This document shows positions 8,267 to 16,681 of a stretch of 64,000 nucleotides of DNA, one piece after another. The stretch covers positions 124,001 through 188,000 of the forward strand of contig NZ_NEXS01000010.1 of assembly GCF_002810445.1 (NCBI RefSeq), given 5' to 3'. The stretch's first letter is position 1. Every line of letters begins with the position of its first letter. The notes under the pieces are model-generated. The model made no database searches and was not told where the DNA came from. It saw only the letters and a list, made by a program, of their open reading frames with translations. The DNA comes from Advenella sp. S44. Its GTDB lineage: Bacteria > Pseudomonadota > Gammaproteobacteria > Burkholderiales > Burkholderiaceae_B. Made by a program: the position numbers and the translations under genes.

Positions 8267-9592
8267 ATGGCTACAACGATGAACCCTAGCGAACAAGCCC
8301 TACCCCAAAGCCACCAGGCAATATATCGGAAGGTGGTCTGGCGCCTTATTCCACTGCTGATTATCTGCTTTATCGTCGCCTATTATGATCGCGTCAATAT
8401 CAGCTTTGCGAAACTGCAAATGCAAGAGGACTTGGGCTTTAGCGACACGGTCTACGGGCTTGGAGCCAGCCTGTTCTTTGTCGGTTATATTATTTTCGAG
8501 ATCCCGAGCAATATCATCCTGCATCGCATCGGTGCGAAGATATGGATAGCACGAATCATGGTGTCATGGGGTATCGCCTCGGCATTGCTCATGTTCGTCC
8601 AAACGCCGCTACATTTTTATATAGGTCGTTTTATCATTGGTGCCATGGAAGCTGGCTTCCTGCCAGGCGTGGTGCTGTATTTTACTTATTGGTTTCCTGA
8701 AACCCGGCGCGCTCGCGCCAATTCATTGTTCATGATAGCCATTTCCTTAGCCGGCGTGACAGGCGGCCCATTGGCAGGCTGGATCATGAAACACTTCGCA
8801 CAGATCAACGGATGGGAAGGCTGGCAATGGCTCTTTCTGCTGGAGGGACTGATGGCTGTCGTGATGGGCGTCGCCGTCTACCTCTGCCTTTCCGACAAAC
8901 CCGCGACAGCAAAGTGGCTTAGCGATGCAGAAAAAAAAGCGATTGCAACAGATCTGGCTGCGGAGGAACGTAGCGATCATCGCAAGAAATCGTTACTCAA
9001 GTCCTTCTCTGATCCTAGATTGCTCTACCTTGCACTCGTGTACTTCCTGGTTTTAGTCGGGTTTGGCGGCGTGACATTTTGGATGCCACAGTTAATAAAA
9101 AATACGGGCATCGTTGACGCCCAGACCATTGGATTTCTCACGTCGATCCCCTGGCTCGCAGGCGGTATTGGAATGGTTTTCATTGGATTTAATTCGGATC
9201 GTACAGGCGAGCGCAAATGGCACCTTGTATTCTGCGCTATCGCCAGCGGACTGGGTTATATAGTGAGCGCGGCTTATGCACAGAACCCTACGATAGCCAT
9301 CATGGCATTGTCGGTAGCAACGCTGGGCATTCTAGGCATCTTTCCGGTGATATGGACGGTGCCTTCGACATTTCTCAGTGGGGTTGCAGTCGCTAGCGGC
9401 ATTGCCTTTGTCAATTCGGTCGGAAATCTTGGCAGTATATTCAGTCCGACGTTTATCGGCTGGGTGAATGACCTGACCCACAGCACCTATCTCAGTGTGA
9501 ACGTCATTGGCGGGCTCATGATTTTGTCAGGACTGTTCATCCTAGTCTTCTGGGATCGCCTGTTACCTACCGCACAGAAAGGATCCGCATAA
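8267..9592 (+). CDS. MFS transporter, anion:cation symporter (ACS) type
   Basis: A 441-residue permease with about 12 membrane segments. The N-terminal AYYDRVNISFAKLQM motif and the GIASALL...FIIGAMEAGFLPGVVLY region are typical of the ACS subfamily, whose members take up hexuronates, galactonate, phthalate and similar organic anions by proton symport. A GGAG ribosome site precedes the ATG. The stop codon overlaps the start of the next gene (TAATG), so the two are coupled. With the dehydratase upstream and the oxidoreductase downstream, it is probably the uptake system for the operon's sugar acid. Confidence 0.88.
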   Translation: MATTMNPSEQALPQSHQAIYRKVVWRLIPLLIICFIVAYYDRVNISFAKLQMQEDLGFSDTVYGLGASLFFVGYIIFEIPSNIILHRIGAKIWIARIMVSWGIASALLMFVQTPLHFYIGRFIIGAMEAGFLPGVVLYFTYWFPETRRARANSLFMIAISLAGVTGGPLAGWIMKHFAQINGWEGWQWLFLLEGLMAVVMGVAVYLCLSDKPATAKWLSDAEKKAIATDLAAEERSDHRKKSLLKSFSDPRLLYLALVYFLVLVGFGGVTFWMPQLIKNTGIVDAQTIGFLTSIPWLAGGIGMVFIGFNSDRTGERKWHLVFCAIASGLGYIVSAAYAQNPTIAIMALSVATLGILGIFPVIWTVPSTFLSGVAVASGIAFVNSVGNLGSIFSPTFIGWVNDLTHSTYLSVNVIGGLMILSGLFILVFWDRLLPTAQKGSA

Positions 9593-10659
9593 TGTCGATA
9601 AAAACGTATCGCTACGAGGCACTTCTTGGCTTTGCCCGCGAATTGCTCCAGAATGCCGGAATGCCCGATGATAAAGCCAGTGATGTAGCCAAAATCCTGG
9701 TCGAAGGTGAACTACTCGGGCGAACTACACACGGTTACTCTCTGCTCGCACCTTATCTTCGTGAGATTCAGTCAGGAAATATGCAAGTTCGGGGAAATCC
9801 GCGAGTTATCAACGATATGGGCGCCTGCCTTACCTGGGATGGGCGTCGCCTGCCGGGTCCATGGCTGATGACGCAAGCAATCAATGAAGCGTCTGCGCGA
9901 GCACAGCGCTTTGGGATCGGCACCGTTTCGATACAGCGCAGTCACCACGCTGCTTGCCTGGGCGCATATTTGCACCAGGCTACTGACCAAGGGCTATTGC
10001 TATATATCGCATTGACCGACCCCGGCTTCTCCAGCGTCGCGCCCTTTGGCGGTACAACTCCTGTGCTGACATCGAATCCAATCGCTTTTGGAGCCCCCAC
10101 CGAAGATCGACCCATTCATATTGATTTGTCTACTTCAATGACAACAAATGGAATGGTTGCGCAGATGCAATCTCAACACCGGCAATTCAAGCAACCATGG
10201 CTACTGGACAACCAAGGGCAACCATCGACAGATCCCGCGGTTATTAGCACCGTTCCCCCGGGGACAATCCTCCCATTGGGCGGTCTGGATGCCGGTCATA
10301 AAGGATACGGCATCAGCCTGATGGTCGAAGTACTATCAGGTTGTCTATCCGGCCACGGACGCGCAGAGCCGAAGGATGGCTGGGGGGCCAGTGTTTTCGT
10401 ACTTGCTTTGAATCCGGAATCCTTCGGCGGATCCGATGCCTATTTAAAGCAGGCGACCTGGCTCGCCAACGCATGTCGCACATCAACACCAAGGCCCGGC
10501 GTTGAAAAGGTCAGCGTGCCCGGCGACGATAGCACATCACGCAAGCAACGGCTTATTCGTGACGGCATACCCCTACCCTGCGATGTGATGGAAGCGCTCG
10601 CCCCGTGGTCCGAGCAACTCTCGGTGCCCGCCCCCATGCCGAGCACTGGTCAGAAGTAA
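9592..10659 (+). CDS. Ldh-family NAD(P)-dependent oxidoreductase (malate/L-lactate dehydrogenase-like)
   Basis: A 355-residue member of the LDH2/MDH2 oxidoreductase family, distinct from Rossmann lactate dehydrogenases. Members reduce 2-keto acids or cyclic imines such as diketogulonate and piperideine-2-carboxylate. Seen here are GRTTHGYSLL near residue 44, SIQRSHHAACLGAYL (His-His pair near 118), PVLTSNPIAFGAPT, and the late GHKGYGISLMVEVLSGCLSG. It overlaps the MFS gene by one base and is last in its operon. It may oxidise or reduce an intermediate of sugar-acid breakdown; direction and substrate are not visible. Confidence 0.85.
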   Translation: MSIKTYRYEALLGFARELLQNAGMPDDKASDVAKILVEGELLGRTTHGYSLLAPYLREIQSGNMQVRGNPRVINDMGACLTWDGRRLPGPWLMTQAINEASARAQRFGIGTVSIQRSHHAACLGAYLHQATDQGLLLYIALTDPGFSSVAPFGGTTPVLTSNPIAFGAPTEDRPIHIDLSTSMTTNGMVAQMQSQHRQFKQPWLLDNQGQPSTDPAVISTVPPGTILPLGGLDAGHKGYGISLMVEVLSGCLSGHGRAEPKDGWGASVFVLALNPESFGGSDAYLKQATWLANACRTSTPRPGVEKVSVPGDDSTSRKQRLIRDGIPLPCDVMEALAPWSEQLSVPAPMPSTGQK

Positions 10660-11007
10660 CCCCACAGACGGGCGCGTGGCATGTCTGCCCCAACATACTA
10701 TCCAGTTTGCCAGGAATATCGGGGGCCTCTTTATTTACAATACCCTCGCAAGAGATGGACCATCGCCACGTCTGAAATTTAAAATGGGATGACATGACGA
10801 TAGACGCGGACGATCCGCGTTGTTTCGATACATATTCTGCCGTAATTTTCATAGGACTTATATCGCGTTTTTTTGTCCGTGCGGCAGTATTAGGGAAAGT
10901 TGAGTATGCGCTATCGCCTTGTGTGAAACCCGTGGTAATGTACCCGTCAGCTTTGCATTAAAGCCTGCTTTCTCCCTGACCATTAATCCAGGCCGGATGC
11001 TAAAGTT
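10660..11007. other. 348-base gap between convergent genes, no gene seen
   Basis: Lies between the stop codons of the Ldh-family gene (plus) and the aldolase gene (minus). I see no convincing coding frame, RNA gene or strong terminator. Base composition becomes more AT-rich across it, and it may mark the left edge of the AT-rich block. Confidence 0.5.
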
Positions 11008-11802
11008 TCAGTATCCTGTAATATCGGCTTGATGAGTTGTCTCGCTCTCGGAAAGTGTTTCTGCAATACGTGATTTGCAGGAGCTGCCGAGTATATTGGC
11101 GTCATTACCGGGGGTTACCAAATGGAAGCCTTCATCGAGGCGCTGGCGAGCTAAGGCCGCCGAGGCGCAGAAAATTCCACATAGCAAATTACGACGACGC
11201 GCTGCTCGCAGAATTTGCGCAATAGCATCGCCGACAACACCTTCTGTTTCTGAACCAGGTTTGCATCCCATGCTCAGAGCGAGATCGTTTGGCCCTATGT
11301 ATATCCCGTCCAGTCCGGGCGTATCCAGAATGGCTTCGAGCTCGGATATCGCTTGCTTCGACTCTATCATTGCCAATGCAAGAGTATGATCATTTGCATG
11401 TTCAAAGTAGTCGGGACCTCCATATAACAGCCCACGAGCAGGCCCGAAGGAACGTTTGCCAACAGGCGGGTAGCGGCAGGCATCAACAAAGGCACGGGCA
11501 AGTTCTGGCGTATCTATGGATGGGCAAATGATGCCGTACGCACCCGCATCCAGCAGTCGCATGATTTGCGGCGCATCCATAGAAGTACAACGTACCATTG
11601 GCGTCGCACTCGTGATACTGATCGCCTGGAGCATGGCCATTGCAGTTTCAAAATCCATCATCCCATGCTGCAGATCTACAGTTACCGCATCAAAACCTTG
11701 TGAGGCTACAACTTCGGCAGCATAGCTGCTTGGGATGGACAACCATCCATTTGTAATGGGTTGCCCTGATAAAAAACGGTTTTTAACGGAATTGGGACGC
11801 AT
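11008..11802 (-). CDS. HpcH/HpaI-family aldolase
   Basis: A 264-residue class II aldolase of the HpcH/HpaI/citrate-lyase-like family, which uses a divalent metal to split or join 2-keto-3-deoxy or related acids. Catalytic His46 sits in VDLQHGMMD. The arginine in MVRCTS, the metal glutamate in AMIESK and the YIGPNDLALSMG loop are all present. Length is normal. Divergent from the LysR gene at 11956 across a region holding a 43-bp box that recurs before the tetronate operon, so it is probably co-regulated with that operon although separated from it. Confidence 0.87.
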   Translation of the reverse strand: MRPNSVKNRFLSGQPITNGWLSIPSSYAAEVVASQGFDAVTVDLQHGMMDFETAMAMLQAISITSATPMVRCTSMDAPQIMRLLDAGAYGIICPSIDTPELARAFVDACRYPPVGKRSFGPARGLLYGGPDYFEHANDHTLALAMIESKQAISELEAILDTPGLDGIYIGPNDLALSMGCKPGSETEGVVGDAIAQILRAARRRNLLCGIFCASAALARQRLDEGFHLVTPGNDANILGSSCKSRIAETLSESETTHQADITGY

Positions 11803-11899
11803 GTTTGCCTAGTTATGGAAATGTCTTAATCAAAGCCAACCACTTGTGTGGCAGGCGGTTTCAAATTCTTTGTTAATTTTATGGGGGCACAGCTCATAT

Positions 11900-11942
11900 G
11901 TCTAATATATAATTAATTGTTATTTAATATGTTCTACGAATA
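11900..11942. promoter_or_regulatory. copy 1 of a 43-bp conserved promoter box
   Basis: This AT-rich segment matches 17777-17819 at 34 of 43 positions with no gap. Both start with GTCTAATATAT, share ATTAATT and TATTT blocks, and end with TACGAAT. It lies between the divergent aldolase and LysR genes, so it is a candidate binding site for that LysR protein. Such regulators typically bind AT-rich dyads in divergent promoters. Confidence 0.65.
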
Positions 11943-11955
11943 AAGAGGTCGCTCA

Positions 11956-12867
11956 ATGAATTTAGAACTACGACATTTACGCTATTTCGTGGTGTTGGCG
12001 GAGGAGCTAAATTTTGCCCGAGCAGCGCGACGCCTGCACATGACCCAGCCTCCTCTCAGTCAACAGATTATGCAGCTTGAGGACCAAATGGGTACGCCTC
12101 TTTTTATTCGCGGCCGACGCCCATTACGATTGACCGATGCGGGCAGTGAATTGCTCGTTCAATCTAAGCGTTTGTTAGAACATGCGGATAATGTTGTTCT
12201 AAGCACTAAACAGGCAGGTCGAGGTGAGCGGGGAAATCTTACGATTGCATTCATTACCGGCTCATTACCATATCTGTTCCCTGCCATCATCAATCGTTAT
12301 ACGTCAAAGTTTCCCAACGTTAATTTGAATCTCAAAGAGCTTGTCTCACCGTTCCAACGAGATGCATTACACACAGGTTCTATTGATGTTGGTATCATGC
12401 GCCCACTGCAAGACGAACCAAATTTCGAAACTCGAATTTTGCTCAAAGAGCGCATGTTAGTGGCCCTGCCCGCCAATCATCGTTATGCGCAACGCCAAGC
12501 GATCGAGCTTGAAGAATTAGCGCAAGAGCCATTTGTGTCTTTTGACAGAAAAGAAGCGAATTATTTCGATGTAATTACTACCCGCATATTCGGTCAAATT
12601 GGGTCCTCACCAAAAATAGTCCAGACTGCAAGTCAAATGTACACGGTATTGGCCACGGTGGCCGCAGGCATGGGGCTGACTTTTGTACCGGAGTCCGCAA
12701 AAGCTTTGTCATTTCCGGGTGTCATCTTTAGGGAAATTGCTTTCGCAACGCCAATATATGCTGAACTTGCTCTTGGTTGGCGTCGCGAAAGAGTTCAGCC
12801 TGTTCTGACAAACTTTATAAATACCGCCTTAGAAGTGTCAGAAGAAATGCTGCCCATCACAAAATAG
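11956..12867 (+). CDS. LysR-family regulator, probable controller of the aldolase and tetronate genes
   Basis: A 303-residue LysR-type protein. The helix-turn-helix is at residues 2-62 (LRYFVVLAEELNFARAARRL, then MTQPPLSQQIMQLEDQMG), and the effector domain starts at about 90. A GAGG ribosome site precedes the ATG. It is divergent from the HpcH/HpaI aldolase. The 43-bp box in front of it recurs in front of the tetronate operon at 17777, which links all of these genes to one regulator by inference. The gene is AT-rich like its neighbours. Confidence 0.87.
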   Translation: MNLELRHLRYFVVLAEELNFARAARRLHMTQPPLSQQIMQLEDQMGTPLFIRGRRPLRLTDAGSELLVQSKRLLEHADNVVLSTKQAGRGERGNLTIAFITGSLPYLFPAIINRYTSKFPNVNLNLKELVSPFQRDALHTGSIDVGIMRPLQDEPNFETRILLKERMLVALPANHRYAQRQAIELEELAQEPFVSFDRKEANYFDVITTRIFGQIGSSPKIVQTASQMYTVLATVAAGMGLTFVPESAKALSFPGVIFREIAFATPIYAELALGWRRERVQPVLTNFINTALEVSEEMLPITK

Positions 12868-13012
12868 CGAACTCGAAAACGACGAATATCACCATACGTA
12901 GCAATCGGAGCATCTCATATTTGCAAGACTAATCAAGATTACGAACTGCAAGCAAGTCGGCTACGGATTTGATCCATCAGTCTGCCTGGCGTGAACCATA
13001 TGAAATATCGGC

Positions 13013-13732
13013 TTAATGAATGTCCTCAGCTTGTGCCATGGCATTTTTGAGATGTTCTATAGAAAATCCCGGCCGCTGCGCTGCCTCTATCAATGGACGT
13101 TCCTTGGCCGTAACCACCTCTATGCCATGTGCTAATGTGGCCAATCCGTCCGGTGGAATAATGACGGCGCCATGGCGGTCCGCGTGAATCAGATCTCCAT
13201 CCTCGATAACCAGTCCGTGTATCTGCACAGGTTCCCCTATCGTCATAATCTGTGCGAAACCATGACTCGGAGATATAGTGGAAGCTAAAATCTGGAACCC
13301 TTCGGCCAGCATGCCGAGGTCGCGCATGGCCCCATTTGTCAAAACCCCGGTCGCTCCAAGACCTTTTAAAACATTGCTATGTACTTCCCCCCAAAAAGCA
13401 CCTAATCCCGGTTCGTCATCAATATCCTGAATAACGCAAAATGTAGGAATGCCTTTACCTTCGACGTGTTCGTACCATGCGAGCCGCCTTGCCTGTATTG
13501 TGTCAGGATCTTCAGTGTATGGGCGAGCTGTGCGTAACGTAGCTGTACGAGCAAAACCCATGACTGATCTCATATTGGGATGAGCGGCGTGAAATGCCCC
13601 GCGCGTAAATCCCTGATTTGTGCGCACCCCAGTCGCCACCTCTAGAGCATTACAAATGGTTGGTGTATCCACCGCAGTCAGCGTTTCAATTAATTCAGGA
13701 GTAAGCAATTTCGGATCGATTTTCTTAGACAT
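13013..13732 (-). CDS. RraA-like / 4-hydroxy-4-methyl-2-oxoglutarate aldolase-family protein
   Basis: A 239-residue protein of the RraA/HMG-aldolase fold. The family includes metal-dependent aldolases and oxaloacetate decarboxylases, as well as RNase E inhibitors. The substrate-site pattern is present: WGEVHSNVLKGLGATGVLTN followed by GAMRDL with the Arg-Asp pair, then GDLIHADRHGAVIIP. These residues favour an aldolase or decarboxylase over the non-catalytic RraA. It is the last gene of the minus-strand run beginning at 17689, 114 bases after otnI. Its step in tetronate breakdown is not established. Confidence 0.82.
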   Translation of the reverse strand: MSKKIDPKLLTPELIETLTAVDTPTICNALEVATGVRTNQGFTRGAFHAAHPNMRSVMGFARTATLRTARPYTEDPDTIQARRLAWYEHVEGKGIPTFCVIQDIDDEPGLGAFWGEVHSNVLKGLGATGVLTNGAMRDLGMLAEGFQILASTISPSHGFAQIMTIGEPVQIHGLVIEDGDLIHADRHGAVIIPPDGLATLAHGIEVVTAKERPLIEAAQRPGFSIEHLKNAMAQAEDIH

Positions 13733-13846
13733 TCAGATGTATTTCCTGTAATTTCAATTTAATTTGATAGGCTTTTCGTAACGCATAGCACGCTGCTTAG
13801 TGACACTTGGAAAAATTGACGGCAGCCGTATTGGATGCGTTCAGAG

Positions 13847-14638
13847 TCAAGCGGAATTTCCATTGAATTTTGTTAGCCAGCTTAGTCCTTCTAGCGTTCC
13901 TTGAGCTGGACGATATTCACACCCGACCCACCCTTGATAATCCAATTGATCCAACAATTCGAAGAGGTATGGATAATTTACCTCTCCTTTATCCGGCTCA
14001 TGTCGATCAGGTACCCCAGCAATTTGCACATGACCTATATGCGTTTGAAATTTCTTGAATGTCATAGAGATGTCACCTTCCATAATCTGGCTATGGTAGA
14101 AATCCATTTGAATTTTCAGATTTGTTGCATCTACCCTTTCTCGTATGCAATGCGCTTGATCCTGACTGGTAAGAAAGTAGGAAGGCATATCCCGCGTATT
14201 TATAGGCTCGATGAGCACCTCGATATCATGTTTTGCACAGCATCGAGTTGCATATTTCAGGTTCTCTATAAACGTATCTAGACACGTTGTTTTATCAGCA
14301 TCAGAAGGAACAAGTCCAGCCATCGCGTGAATGCGTGGTGTGCCCAGTGCAAGAGCATACTTGATAGCGATATGTACACCTTTGCGAAATTCTTCCTCCC
14401 TTCCTGGTAAAGCTGCTATTCCACGATCCCCAGCAGCCCAATCGCCGGGAGGGATATTGAACAAGACGCTCTTCATTTTATGTTCTTGCAATAACCTGGC
14501 AATCTCCTCAGGTTGATACTCATAGGGAAATAAAAACTCGATCCCCTTGAAACCTGCACGGGCGGCTTGGCCAATACGCGCTAGAAATGGTACTTCCGTA
14601 AATAGCAAACTGATATTCGCAGCAAATTTCGGCATCAT
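13847..14638 (-). CDS. otnI: hydroxypyruvate isomerase-family protein, OtnI-like
   Basis: A 263-residue TIM-barrel isomerase of the Hyi/OtnI family. In tetronate pathways OtnI interconverts 2-oxo- and 3-oxo-tetronate; close relatives isomerise hydroxypyruvate. Family segments are KFAANISLLFTEVPFLARI at the N-terminus, FNIPPGDWAAGDRGIA at about 60-75, LIEPINTRDMPSYFL near 141-155, and QMDFYHSQIMEGDI. It follows otnC by 14 bases in the same operon. The double ATG at 14638 has an ACCAGGATA stretch upstream as a weak ribosome site. Confidence 0.85.
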   Translation of the reverse strand: MMPKFAANISLLFTEVPFLARIGQAARAGFKGIEFLFPYEYQPEEIARLLQEHKMKSVLFNIPPGDWAAGDRGIAALPGREEEFRKGVHIAIKYALALGTPRIHAMAGLVPSDADKTTCLDTFIENLKYATRCCAKHDIEVLIEPINTRDMPSYFLTSQDQAHCIRERVDATNLKIQMDFYHSQIMEGDISMTFKKFQTHIGHVQIAGVPDRHEPDKGEVNYPYLFELLDQLDYQGWVGCEYRPAQGTLEGLSWLTKFNGNSA

Positions 14639-14652
14639 TATCCTGGTAAAAT

Positions 14653-15285
14653 TTACAACTTAAATTCGGCTTTAAGCTCAGCGATTTGTTCCTCTGTGAG
14701 CACGCGCGGGTTATGTCCACGCAAGAGGAGAAAAATTTTTGCCGTTTCTTCTAGCTCCTCGATGGCATATGCAGCTGATTTCAACGATTTACCCGACACA
14801 ACGGGACCATGATTAGCCAATAGGACTGCACTATGTTTTTTGGCCAGTCCTCTAATAGCAGAGGCCAAGTCTGGATCACCAGGGCGATGGTATGGGATTA
14901 AGGGAAGGCGCCCAATTTTCATCACGAAATACGGAGTAAGGGGCGGGATACAGCTGTTAGGATCAAGATCAGACATGCATGAGACCGCAGCAGAATGTGT
15001 CGCGTGTAAATGCACAATAGCACCCGCACTGCGGCTCTCATCGTACATGGCACGATGTAAAAAAGCTTCTTTTGAAGGGCGGTCACCAGACAATAACGTC
15101 CCGTTCCAATCCAACTTGGATAAACGCGCTGGATCCAACTCACCCAAAGAGCTATTGGTAGGGGTCAATAGCCAACCGTTGTCCGTCCGAACGCTAATGT
15201 TTCCGCTGCTTCCTGCTGTTAGACCGCGTTGATACAGTGACGCACCGAGCTGACATATTTCTTCGCGAAGCCGATTTTCATTCAT
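14653..15285 (-). CDS. otnC: class II aldolase/adducin-family protein, OtnC-like (3-oxo-tetronate 4-phosphate decarboxylase)
   Basis: A 210-residue class II aldolase-fold enzyme. OtnC decarboxylates 3-oxo-tetronate 4-phosphate to dihydroxyacetone phosphate. The zinc site is visible as IVHLHATHSAAVSCM (HLH) plus a later LANHGPVVSG histidine, with a catalytic acid in the SKEAFLHRAMYDE region. The N-terminal GLTAGSSGNISVR is the family phosphate loop. Its ATG overlaps the end of otnK by 8 bases, so the two are translationally coupled, which strongly supports the otnK-otnC assignment. Confidence 0.87.
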   Translation of the reverse strand: MNENRLREEICQLGASLYQRGLTAGSSGNISVRTDNGWLLTPTNSSLGELDPARLSKLDWNGTLLSGDRPSKEAFLHRAMYDESRSAGAIVHLHATHSAAVSCMSDLDPNSCIPPLTPYFVMKIGRLPLIPYHRPGDPDLASAIRGLAKKHSAVLLANHGPVVSGKSLKSAAYAIEELEETAKIFLLLRGHNPRVLTEEQIAELKAEFKL

Positions 15286-16549
15286 TCAGAAGACTCCATG
15301 CCTTATAAAAAAAATCCACACTGCCAAAATTTCCAGATTTCAAAGCCAGCGAAATCGGGTTATCTCCCAAACTAACCGTCCACGGCACGCCGGGATCAAT
15401 CTGAGGCCCAATGCGCAAGCCTTTGATTGCCAGAGCGGAAACCACAGCCCCAGATGTTTCCCCCCCAGCAACAACTAATTGAGTCACTCCCAGTTTTACT
15501 AACCCTTGGGCGATTCTGGCTAAGGCTTGCTCAACCAATGCTCCAGCCCGTTCTCTTCCTAATTGATCTTGAAAGCGTTTGACGCGGTTTGACGGTGCAG
15601 TAGCATAAATCACCACTGGGCCATCAAGCAAACGGGGAGCAGCCCATGCCAGCGCATCCTCAACGACAGCGCTTCCATCTGCCAAAAGCACCGGATCGAT
15701 AAAATATCCAGGTGTACCCCGCGCCAATGCATCGTTCAACTGAGCCTGAGTTGCTTGTGAGCAACTGCCGCAAATGATTGCACGTTTTCCGGTCGTCAAC
15801 GGCAGGTCCTGCTTGGCACTTTGATGCGGAAGTACTCCAACTCCCCGAAGATTTTTCGTTATTCCCGTCGCAAGACCAGATCCCGCGGTAATCAATGGAA
15901 GATCGACACAAGCCTCACTAATTTCTAAAAGATCTTTATTTGAGATAGCGTCAACAACGGCAATATTAATACCATCAGCTTGCAGTCGCTGCATACGATC
16001 ACGTATCGCTTGTCCGCCCGCATTGACTATATTCCAATCAATAAGGCCTACTGTATGCTTAGACTGACGTTGTAATACTTGAACCAGGTTCGAATCCGAC
16101 ATCGGTGTAAGTGGATGATAGCGCATCCCACTTTCGGAAAGTAAAACATCCTCAACGAACAAATGCCCTTTGTAGATGGTACGTTTATTCTCAGGAAAAG
16201 CCGGACAAGCAATAGTAAATTTTGTACCCAGTTCCTCCATCAGCATGTCGGTAACGGGCCCGATATTTCCCTTATCAGTAGAATCGAATGTAGAACAATA
16301 TTTAAAGTAAAACTGAGAGCATCCAGCTTCACGCAGATAGTTCAACGCGGCCACAGAATCAGCCACTGCTGTTTCAACTGGACTTGTACGAGACTTCAAA
16401 GCAATAACGATAGCATCAACGTCATCAGGCAAGGGAGTCGTAGGAACGCCAATCATCTGAACAGTACGCATCCCTGCTTCTACCAGCATCCCGGCCAAAT
16501 CTGTTGCGCCGGTAAAATCGTCTGCTATACAACCGAGCATCACTGTCAT
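15278..16549 (-). CDS. otnK: 3-oxo-tetronate kinase (four-carbon acid sugar kinase)
   Basis: A 423-residue kinase of the DUF1537 (four-carbon acid sugar kinase) family. OtnK phosphorylates 3-oxo-tetronate with ATP before decarboxylation by OtnC. The N-terminal substrate domain begins MLGCIADDFTGATDLAGML, with KYCSTFDSTDKGNIGP near residues 84-99. The C-terminal nucleotide domain shows VVAGGETSGAVVSALAI and GVPWTVSLGDNPISLALKSG. It follows the Bug-type binding-protein gene by 132 bases and overlaps otnC by 8 bases. No tetronate dehydrogenase of the usual beta-hydroxyacid type is adjacent. Confidence 0.9.
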   Translation of the reverse strand: MTVMLGCIADDFTGATDLAGMLVEAGMRTVQMIGVPTTPLPDDVDAIVIALKSRTSPVETAVADSVAALNYLREAGCSQFYFKYCSTFDSTDKGNIGPVTDMLMEELGTKFTIACPAFPENKRTIYKGHLFVEDVLLSESGMRYHPLTPMSDSNLVQVLQRQSKHTVGLIDWNIVNAGGQAIRDRMQRLQADGINIAVVDAISNKDLLEISEACVDLPLITAGSGLATGITKNLRGVGVLPHQSAKQDLPLTTGKRAIICGSCSQATQAQLNDALARGTPGYFIDPVLLADGSAVVEDALAWAAPRLLDGPVVIYATAPSNRVKRFQDQLGRERAGALVEQALARIAQGLVKLGVTQLVVAGGETSGAVVSALAIKGLRIGPQIDPGVPWTVSLGDNPISLALKSGNFGSVDFFYKAWSLLNE

Positions 16550-16681
16550 AACGCCAGGCCTTTTGTAGACGAGCTAAACGCCTCTTGATGCTTGCGCCCA
16601 AAATATTTATCTGTTCTCATTTCAACTTTTTCAACCCTCAAAATGCCAATCAATTTCAAAGCAGTACTGTTAATCGCCAGC

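Noticed and set aside
10553-10852. A 99-codon minus-strand frame across the end of the Ldh-family gene
   Set aside because: Antisense to a well-supported gene, with no domain and no ribosome site.
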